DNA of 50,582 nucleotides, taken from assembly GCA_025210485.1 (NCBI GenBank), contig JAOARN010000006.1, positions 1-50,582 on the forward strand, given 5' to 3'. Below, piece after piece: positions 45,000-50,582 of the stretch (the first letter of the stretch is position 1; the number at the start of each line of letters is the position of its first letter). The DNA is from Marinifilaceae bacterium. Lineage in GTDB: Bacteria > Bacteroidota > Bacteroidia > Bacteroidales > Marinifilaceae. The translations under genes were made by a program, and so were the position numbers. The notes below the pieces were generated by a model. That model did no database searches and was not told where the DNA came from. It saw nothing but the letters and a program-made list of their open reading frames with translations.

Positions 45000-45182
45000 C
45001 TACTTTTTTAGTTTTCTTTCATAATTGTTAATTAAAACAACTACTACTGTCAATATAGCCATAACTACTAATTCTAAATATATTCCTATTCTATCCTCAG
45101 AACTAGTATTTAACAAATTGAATACGGATGCCACCATGATTAAAAATGCTGCGAAAACTATTAAAAATTTTATTTGTTTCAT
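45000..45182 (-). CDS. small two-helix membrane protein
   Basis: A 60-residue protein with two hydrophobic helices (about 5-24 and 34-53) joined by a polar loop (NTSSEDRIGIY) and basic ends (MKQIK, YERKLKK). Its stop is one base from the recO start, which supports it being a real translated gene in that operon. No family is recognised. Confidence 0.6.
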   Translation of the reverse strand: MKQIKFLIVFAAFLIMVASVFNLLNTSSEDRIGIYLELVVMAILTVVVVLINNYERKLKK

Positions 45183-45204
45183 TTCTATTTAAGTAAGATG
45201 TGAA

Positions 45205-45272
45205 TATAAAAAATGCAATATTTATAAGTAATAATATCAATAATGGTAAAATTACTTAAAAATATTGCATTT
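45205..45272 (-). terminator. long hairpin terminator of the acyltransferase gene
   Basis: Bases 45211-45232 and 45251-45272 form a 22-base inverted repeat with one mismatch and an 18-base loop. On the minus strand the stem runs into a T-rich tail. It lies 31 bases after the acyltransferase stop and 23 bases upstream of the 60-residue gene. Confidence 0.75.
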
Positions 45273-45302
45273 AAAAATATATTGTAAAATAGATAAATAC
45301 CT

Positions 45303-46466
45303 CTATTTATCAACAATAAAATCAGGTTTTGTAAGCTCTAGCCTATTCTTTACAGGGTTTGCATATATCTCAAAAAATATTCTCGACAACTCTGTTTTAT
45401 CACCTTTTACGGTGTTTAATTTTTTACCCATATGTTTCAAAAACAAGTCTTTTTCTTCCTGAGTATATTTATGCTTAAATTGTTTCCTCTCATTTAATAT
45501 ATCATATGCGATATAATTATCAGGCCACAATTTATAGTTTTTATGAATTCTATAATCAATAACCTCTGCTAAAGCTTTGTATTTATCACGAGATTCATCC
45601 ATCTCTTCGATTACTTCAAGCATATAGTCTATTTGTTTCCCAAAAGCAAAATGAACTCTACCTTTGTCATTGGTCATCCCTTTTATCATGCTTCTTAAAT
45701 CATCCAAAGCTGACTTTGTATATCCTTCGTCTGACTCTTTCATCATTAATTCAAATGATTTTAAGGCATCACAAGGTTCGTATTCATAAGAAATTGCAAC
45801 AGGAACAATTCTAAGATTTTTAAAATGATTTAAGAAATCTTTTCCTCCACTCATTTGCAACATTTTCAATAGACTTTGCTGAGTTCTATCATCACCATCC
45901 TTGGTTCTTCCTTCTCTTTGAGCTATCCAAATGGAGGTAGTTTTTTCGTTTAAAGCATAATTTATATAATTCGACAATTTCTTAGAGCTAAGTAAAGTTT
46001 CTCTTCCTGTAAGATGTCTATTTACAACAAAACTTTTATTTAACTTGACAAAATCTTCTATCCATGGTTGAATAAGTAAATTGCTTCCTATTGCAATCTC
46101 AGTTGTTTCAAATCCATTTTCGTGAAGAATTACATTAAGTAATGCTGAATCTAAGATTATATCTCTATGATCTGAGATAAACAAATAAGTTTTGTTCTTA
46201 TCTAAGTTATCCAAACCTTCAACACTAATCCCTTTTGTTGTAAAATTGATTATATGCTTAGCCAGTCTAATGACAAATTTCGTCTGAAAGTCTTTGATTG
46301 AATCAATACTTTCTAAGGATTTCACAATCATTTCAGGTGAAAAATCAGGTAAAACTTGACGAGCAAACTTCAAAAAACCATTATTCTTCAACAATCTTTG
46401 AATTGGTTCTTGAACTTCGGAATCATTAAAAGGGCGAATATCGTTAAAATCAGATTCTGTAAACAT
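45303..46466 (-). CDS. glycerolipid acyltransferase (1-acylglycerol-3-phosphate type)
   Basis: The protein has 387 residues from the ATG at 46466. The acyltransferase core has the HX4D-type block FISDHRDIILDS and the glycerol-phosphate block in AQREGRTKDGDDRTQ, followed by VPVAISYEYEPCD. This matches the Bacteroidota enzymes usually annotated as 1-acylglycerol-3-phosphate acyltransferase, although they are larger than PlsC (about 240 residues) and the substrate may differ. No membrane helix is obvious. An ATG 30 bases upstream (46496) lies inside the -7 box, so the inner start is chosen. It is a single-gene transcript, divergent from dnaG. Confidence 0.82.
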   Translation of the reverse strand: MFTESDFNDIRPFNDSEVQEPIQRLLKNNGFLKFARQVLPDFSPEMIVKSLESIDSIKDFQTKFVIRLAKHIINFTTKGISVEGLDNLDKNKTYLFISDHRDIILDSALLNVILHENGFETTEIAIGSNLLIQPWIEDFVKLNKSFVVNRHLTGRETLLSSKKLSNYINYALNEKTTSIWIAQREGRTKDGDDRTQQSLLKMLQMSGGKDFLNHFKNLRIVPVAISYEYEPCDALKSFELMMKESDEGYTKSALDDLRSMIKGMTNDKGRVHFAFGKQIDYMLEVIEEMDESRDKYKALAEVIDYRIHKNYKLWPDNYIAYDILNERKQFKHKYTQEEKDLFLKHMGKKLNTVKGDKTELSRIFFEIYANPVKNRLELTKPDFIVDK

Positions 46467-46493
46467 TATAAATAAGCTTTTGTTTAAGGGTCG

Positions 46494-46501
46494 CAAAATT
46501 A
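46494..46501 (-). promoter_or_regulatory. -7 box of the acyltransferase gene
   Basis: The minus strand reads TAATTTTGCGACCC, matching TAnnTTTG with the frequent GCnnCC continuation. It lies 28 bases before the ATG at 46466 and overlaps the alternative start at 46496, which argues for the inner start. Confidence 0.55.
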
Positions 46502-46790
46502 GTTAATTTTTTCATAATCTCTTAAATACAAATCAACTAAATTATTTCATAACTATCATTTATAGTTAATTATCAAAGATATAGAAATAATGCAAATATT
46601 TCAAAAACATAGACTGTATTAATGTTTAATTATTCATAAACATCACTACAAAATCCTAACAGCCTGATTAACACTAGCTATAATTAGTTTTTTGTGAAAT
46701 TAAAGGCAAATCTTCAATTCTAGTATTATTTTTATTACTAAAAATAACATTTATGTTTTTTCAAAATATTTAAAAACTAGATTTATTTAA

Positions 46791-46798
46791 TAATTTTG
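46791..46798 (+). promoter_or_regulatory. -7 box very close to dnaG
   Basis: TAATTTTG ends only 4 bases before the dnaG ATG. If used, transcription would begin at or near the start codon. No TTG box is evident upstream. Confidence 0.35.
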
Positions 46799-46802
46799 TA
46801 AT

Positions 46803-48758
46803 ATGATTGATCAAAATACAATAGCACAAATATTTGAAACGGCTGATATTTTGGAGGTTGTTTCAGATTTTGTAAGTCTCAGAAAAAGAGGTGTAAATTA
46901 TCTCGGACTTTGTCCCTTTCATAATGAAAAAACCCCTTCATTTACAGTTTCTCCTGCTAAAGGTATATATAAGTGTTTTGGATGCGGAAAAGGTGGAAAT
47001 GCTGTAAATTTCATAATGGAACATGAGCAGCTAGATTATGTTAACGCTTTAAAATATCTTGCAAAAAAATTCAAAATAGATATAGTTGAAGAGGTAATTT
47101 CGGAGGAAAGGCAAAAAAAAATTAATGAGCGAGAGGGGATGATGATTGTGAATAAGTTTGCTCTTGAACATTTTATGGACAATCTGAACAATACCGAGAT
47201 GGGTAAGGCTATTGCAAAATCATACTTCAAACAGAGAGGTTTTAATGATGAAAGTATAGAAAAATTTCAGCTTGGTTATTGCCAAGATTCTTGGAACCAT
47301 TTTTCGAATGCTGCATTAGATAGAGGCTACAAAAAAGAATTCCTAACAAAGACTGGACTTAGTATTGAAAGAGAAGATAAACTTTTAGATAGATTTAAAG
47401 CTAGAGTAATTTTCCCAATTCATGGAATCGGTGGCAGACCAATTGCTTTTGGAGGGAGGACATTGAAAAATGATAAAAAAACAGCAAAATATCTAAATTC
47501 TCCAGAATCAGAAGTTTATCATAAAAGTAAAGTTCTATATGGAATATTTCAAGCTAAAAAAAGCATAAGTTTAAAAGATAAGTGTTTTCTTGTTGAAGGA
47601 TATACGGATGTTATTTCCCTACATCAGGCAGGAATCGAAAATGTAGTAGCATCGTCGGGGACAGCTCTTACTGTCGAGCAAATACTTCTGATTAAAAGAT
47701 TTACTGAAAACATAACGATAATATTTGATGGTGATGCTGCTGGAATTAAGGCGGCTTTACGAGGTATTGACTTAATACTACATCAAGCTGTAAATGTTAA
47801 AATATTGGCTCTTCCAGATGGCGAAGATCCTGATTCTTTTGCAAAATCTCGTTCTCCTCTAGAATTAGAATCTTACATTGAAGATAACGAACAAGATTTT
47901 ATTCACTTTAAAACTGGATTATTGAAAAACGAGGCTAAAAACGACCCGATAAAAAGAGCCTCATTAATTACTGAGATTGTTAGATCTATTGCAATTATCC
48001 CTAATGGAATAGTTAGGACAGAATATGTTAAATCGTGTTCTGAACTTCTGAATGTTCCAGAAAATACACTCTATACAGAAATACGTAAACTATTTAATAA
48101 TAGTTCTAAATCATTTCAGAATTATCTGCCAAAAGAAAATGATGATAATAAATCAGATATAGAATTACTACAAAAAATAGATATTGATCAAAAAAACAAT
48201 AAATGCTATATTGAAGAACAAGCTTTGATTAGGATTCTATTTAATTATCATTCTGAAATATTGTTTCGCGAAGAGGATGAAGATGATAATGAAATAGAGT
48301 ATTCGGTGTTGGAATTTATAATCAAAGAACTCGATAATGATGATCTAAATTCCGATAGTGAACTTTATGATCTTGTTTTTAATGAATTTAGAAATAATAT
48401 CACTAATCCAAACTTTGATGCTAAAACATACTTCAGAGATCATGAAAACAAATATTTAAGAAAGTTTGCAGTAGATATTCTTAGTGAACCTTATGAACTT
48501 AGTGATATTTGGAAAAAGAAAGAGACATATATCGAAACTGAACAAATGAAGCTAAAGGAATTGGTTCCTAAATTGATTAATGAATATAAGGTTAAAAAGG
48601 TAATTAATCTAATGTCTGATTTGATGATGGAAATGAGAAAAGCTCAAGCTAATAATGATTTTGATCTTATTATGAAACTAATAGAGAAAAAGAAAGTATT
48701 AGATGAGATAAAGAAGATGATTTCTAAAGAACTAGGAGACAGAACTATTTTAAACTAA
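46803..48758 (+). CDS. dnaG: DNA primase
   Basis: This 651-residue primase makes RNA primers at the replication fork. The CHC2 zinc finger has Cys37, His40, Cys58 and Cys61 (LCPFHNEKTPSF, YKCFGCGKGG). The core RNA-polymerase domain follows (FGGRTLKNDKKTAKYLNSPE). The TOPRIM motifs are FLVEGYTDVISLHQAG (near 264) and IFDGDAAGIKAALRG (near 309). The C-terminal 250 residues form the helicase-binding part. The start MIDQ matches the family, and length is normal. The PNPOx-like gene follows 34 bases later on the same strand, possibly in the same transcript. Confidence 0.98.
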   Translation: MIDQNTIAQIFETADILEVVSDFVSLRKRGVNYLGLCPFHNEKTPSFTVSPAKGIYKCFGCGKGGNAVNFIMEHEQLDYVNALKYLAKKFKIDIVEEVISEERQKKINEREGMMIVNKFALEHFMDNLNNTEMGKAIAKSYFKQRGFNDESIEKFQLGYCQDSWNHFSNAALDRGYKKEFLTKTGLSIEREDKLLDRFKARVIFPIHGIGGRPIAFGGRTLKNDKKTAKYLNSPESEVYHKSKVLYGIFQAKKSISLKDKCFLVEGYTDVISLHQAGIENVVASSGTALTVEQILLIKRFTENITIIFDGDAAGIKAALRGIDLILHQAVNVKILALPDGEDPDSFAKSRSPLELESYIEDNEQDFIHFKTGLLKNEAKNDPIKRASLITEIVRSIAIIPNGIVRTEYVKSCSELLNVPENTLYTEIRKLFNNSSKSFQNYLPKENDDNKSDIELLQKIDIDQKNNKCYIEEQALIRILFNYHSEILFREEDEDDNEIEYSVLEFIIKELDNDDLNSDSELYDLVFNEFRNNITNPNFDAKTYFRDHENKYLRKFAVDILSEPYELSDIWKKKETYIETEQMKLKELVPKLINEYKVKKVINLMSDLMMEMRKAQANNDFDLIMKLIEKKKVLDEIKKMISKELGDRTILN

Positions 48759-48792
48759 TCATACCCTATTTAAATTTTAAGCTCAATAAAAA

Positions 48793-49263
48793 ATGAAAAC
48801 AAAATTAATAGATAATAAAGAAGAAATTGATGAAATAATCAGATCTCAAAATATATGTCACATTTCGATTATTGATAAAGATAACTTACCATATCTGATT
48901 CCTATGAACTTTGGTTATGACGGAGAATTCATTTACTTACATAGTGGGAATAAGGGTAATTTTGTAGAATCTGTTGAAATTAACCAAAATATATGTATTT
49001 GCTTCACAACAAAAGCTAATCTAGCTTACCATAGTGAAAAAGTAGCTTGTAGTTATGTTATGCAGGGAAAAAGTGTAATGCTTAGAGGAAATATAGAATT
49101 CATCACAGACTTGCAAGAGAAAGAAACTGCTTTAAATATATTTATGAAACAATATACTGACAGAGATTTTAAATATAGTGAACCTGCCATTAAAAATGTA
49201 AAGGTATACAAAATTAAAGCAAACAATATTACCGCAAAACATTTTGGTGCACCTCACAAATAA
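48793..49263 (+). CDS. pyridoxamine 5'-phosphate oxidase-like / NimA-type flavoprotein
   Basis: The 156-residue protein has a split-barrel flavin-binding fold. Matching phrases are CHISIIDKDNLPYLIPMNFGYDGEFIYLHS, GNKGNFVESVEINQNICICF and YVMQGKSVMLRGNIEFI, with the late histidine-rich end ITAKHFGAPHK. It fits the PNPOx-like group that includes the 5-nitroimidazole reductase NimA. The likely cofactor is FMN and the role a small redox enzyme. Resistance to nitroimidazoles cannot be claimed from sequence alone. It lies 34 bases after dnaG and is convergent with the M23 gene. Confidence 0.85.
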   Translation: MKTKLIDNKEEIDEIIRSQNICHISIIDKDNLPYLIPMNFGYDGEFIYLHSGNKGNFVESVEINQNICICFTTKANLAYHSEKVACSYVMQGKSVMLRGNIEFITDLQEKETALNIFMKQYTDRDFKYSEPAIKNVKVYKIKANNITAKHFGAPHK

Positions 49264-49281
49264 TAGACCATATTCATATCT

Positions 49282-49312
49282 GATTGACTATTTACTCTCC
49301 AAATAGTCAATC
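49282..49312. terminator. hairpin between convergent genes
   Basis: GATTGACTATTT (49282-49293) pairs exactly with 49301-49312, with a 7-base loop. It overlaps the last codons of the minus-strand M23 gene and lies 18 bases after the plus-strand gene. No T run on either side, so it is a bidirectional 3'-end structure of uncertain strength. Confidence 0.5.
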
Positions 49313-49794
49313 GGATTCAAATAGAACATTTTTTTCCAAGCTTGTCTATTATTATCAATTCTCCAAAAATATGGAAATAGACTTATTATGGAATAATGCA
49401 AATGAGGACTTTTACCACTTGCATTTCCTGAAGAACCCAGTTTACCAATATATCTGGATCTGTTAACCCAAGAAAAAGAGCTAATATCTGTTTCTTGCAA
49501 ATGGGCATAATAATGAATTCTCCACTTAGCACCTAAAATAATAACAACATTCCCTCCTAATCCAAATTGACCTGAATAAATAACAAAACCATTTGTGGCA
49601 GGTTTAATATTCCTTCCCAGTTTTCCATAAATATCTATTCCTTTATGTGTTATTGATCTCCCCCATGGATAATACCAAAATGACTTGGGATTATAATCAT
49701 TTTTAGAAGCTCCTTCAACAGGCATTTGAAAATTCTCAGGTAATATAAAACCTATAATGATAATGGAAACTAAAACTACGATGTATTTCTTCAT
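49288..49794 (-). CDS. small exported M23 peptidase
   Basis: The protein has 168 residues from the ATG at 49794. Residues 1-20 are a signal peptide or anchor (KKYIVVLVSIIIIGFI). The rest is a minimal LytM-type domain. The zinc ligands are present: His and Asp in SITHKGIDIYG, and the HxH motif in SPHLHYSI. A further catalytic-type histidine lies in IHYYAHLQET. It should be an active peptidoglycan or cross-bridge peptidase in the periplasm, unlike the variant-site protein at 21280. A start 129 bases upstream would add a basic, non-family leader (NINRLIFCIS) and is rejected. It is convergent with the flavoprotein gene. Confidence 0.88.
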   Translation of the reverse strand: MKKYIVVLVSIIIIGFILPENFQMPVEGASKNDYNPKSFWYYPWGRSITHKGIDIYGKLGRNIKPATNGFVIYSGQFGLGGNVVIILGAKWRIHYYAHLQETDISSFSWVNRSRYIGKLGSSGNASGKSPHLHYSIISLFPYFWRIDNNRQAWKKMFYLNPIDYLESK

Positions 49795-50078
49795 ATATTT
49801 TATTTGAATCAAATTATGAAAACATAAATAAACAAACTTATTGTTATTATTCCAATATTTGAAAATCTTTGAATAAGATTTAGGTATCAAACTAATACAA
49901 AAAATCAACCTATTAATATTCACAATAAACTATAGTAAATACTCTATATTCTTATACATTTACCTTGTCAAAATATCAATACAATAAATAACATCGAAGC
50001 ATGTATAAATTCAATAAAAACTCCACATTCAAACCTAACTATCTGCATCACAGCTAATACAACCTATATATATATAAA

Positions 50079-50158
50079 CCACCAACCTTTAACGGTGAAA
50101 GCTATTCAAAAGAACAGATGCACCGCTGCTAGGCGTTTCCAACGCCGCTAACCAAAGC
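50079..50158. repeat. 80-base repeat, copy 1, with REP-like hairpin
   Basis: It matches copy 2 at 50405-50484 in 79 of 80 bases. It contains a 6-base hairpin with a 3-base loop, GGCGTT-TCC-AACGCC (50132-50146), and a looser CGGTG/CACCG pair (50093-50097 with 50121-50125). The GGCGTTnnnAACGCC shape recalls REP elements moved by tyrosine (RAYT-type) transposases. Confidence 0.75.
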
Positions 50159-50404
50159 AAACAATTCCAATTTGCACAATCTAAAGTATTAGCAAAATTG
50201 GAAATATAGCTCAGCAAGCAGCTATAAGAAAATCTAATCCTACAAATGCAATCCATGAAACCAATAAGAACATCTCTTAAAAGCTCTAAAAATACAGCAA
50301 AATCAAGCTTTGTAGCGCACTGGTCTAAATCACCAACCCTAAACGGTGAAAGCTATCCAAGAACTATAAAAGCTCCAAATCTCAATAAAATCAAACAATA
50401 CAGT

Positions 50405-50484
50405 CCACCAACCATTAACGGTGAAAGCTATTCAAAAGAACAGATGCACCGCTGCTAGGCGTTTCCAACGCCGCTAACCAAAGC
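50405..50484. repeat. 80-base repeat, copy 2, with REP-like hairpin
   Basis: It is identical to copy 1 except for one T-to-A change at its tenth base. Like copy 1 it is followed by CAATTCCAAT, then a spacer of different length and sequence (54 bases here, 25 in copy 1), then ATTGGAAATATAGCTCA. So the unit ends are conserved and the middle is not. Confidence 0.75.
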
Positions 50485-50582
50485 CATCAATTCCAATCAA
50501 AAATTTCGAGATTAAACACAATTACCTATTATAAACTAAAGGATTATCAATATTGGAAATATAGCTCAACAAACTATAAGAA

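Larger units (their letters stand above)
46467..46802. other. 336-base divergent gap between the acyltransferase and dnaG
   Basis: It holds a -7 box at each end (46494-46501 on the minus strand, 46791-46798 on the plus strand). Nothing else is recognised in the AT-rich middle. Confidence 0.45.
49795..50582. other. 788-base noncoding end with repeats
   Basis: No credible gene is seen. The plus strand is rich in A and C and poor in G, unlike coding strands in the window. It carries two near-identical 80-base repeats, a third partial copy at 50331-50358, and two copies of a downstream arm ATTGGAAATATAGCTCA (50197 and 50552). A 70-codon reading frame at 50246-50458 spans the partial copy and runs into the second full copy; it is probably not a gene. 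Confidence 0.55.

Noticed and set aside
48793-49263. Nitroimidazole-resistance gene (nim)
   Set aside because: The fold is shared with many PNPOx-like proteins; sequence alone does not support a resistance claim.
49795-49923. Longer start for the M23 gene at 49288
   Set aside because: The added 43 residues are basic and unlike a signal peptide, while the ATG at 49794 is directly followed by a clear signal sequence.
50079-50582. Integron attC-like cassette array
   Set aside because: Spacing and hairpins are suggestive, but I found no matching GTTRRRY/RYYYAAC core pair and no integrase in the window.
1-50582. tRNA, rRNA or CRISPR array
   Set aside because: No T-loop-like GGTTCGAATCC arms, no rRNA stretches and no regularly spaced identical short repeats were seen on either strand by eye.

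Overview
The window is AT-rich DNA from a member of the Bacteroidota. The evidence is a C-terminal Por/type IX secretion (T9SS) sorting domain on a 4765-residue surface protein, a GldA-type ABC ATPase, a DUF3127 protein, phylum-style boxes (TAnnTTTG, some with an upstream TTG) at several gene starts, and a dnaG, rseP, dxr, ctpA and comEB gene set of Bacteroidota character. I cannot place it more finely. No rRNA, tRNA, CRISPR array, transposase or phage gene was seen.

Layout. 1-249: noncoding, with a degenerate short repeat. 250-4203: two small membrane or coiled-coil proteins of unknown function, a LysE-type exporter, a probable outer-membrane barrel and a membrane-anchored unknown. 4204-7232: a loose, accessory-looking stretch with a frameshifted lipoprotein gene, a thioredoxin-fold lipoprotein and a stand-alone LytTR DNA-binding protein between long gaps. 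7233-25860: mostly core genes. These are PBP1A and gldA (+), then on the minus strand DUF3127, cyclophilin, rseP, dxr, an M23 peptidase, a DSD1-like PLP enzyme, ctpA, comEB, frr, ftsX, a second M23 peptidase, lplA, a lipoprotein and tyrS. 26308-40605: one 14.3-kb gene for a secreted adhesin-like protein. 40929-42136: panC-panD. 42267-46466 (minus): trpS, deoC, recO, a 60-residue membrane protein and an acyltransferase. 46803-49263: dnaG and a flavin-binding protein. 49288-49794: a third M23 peptidase. 49795-50582: noncoding repeats with REP-like hairpins.

How the genes relate. Cell-wall building and remodelling recur (PBP1A, three M23 proteins, FtsX, the periplasmic protease CtpA, and RseP). 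A second theme is small core metabolism: isoprenoid (dxr), pantothenate (panC, panD), lipoate, deoxynucleotide (comEB, deoC) and lipid acylation. Minus-strand genes are often separated by clear intrinsic terminators, so many are single transcripts. Likely operons are M23-dxr(-rseP), tyrS-lipoprotein, the 60-residue protein-recO-deoC, and panC-panD.

The most unusual object is the giant protein. It has a signal peptide, four PKD-like plus BspA-repeat supermodules (one containing an exact-length 131-residue tandem duplication), an EF-hand-like loop, a Calx-beta-like domain, about 28 cadherin-like repeats and a T9SS tail. Repeats 4-24 alternate strictly between two subtypes (A with LDRE and GGN, B with LD[FY] and PNTS). 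The B-to-A joints have repeatedly lost calcium-linker aspartates, while every A-to-B joint keeps them.
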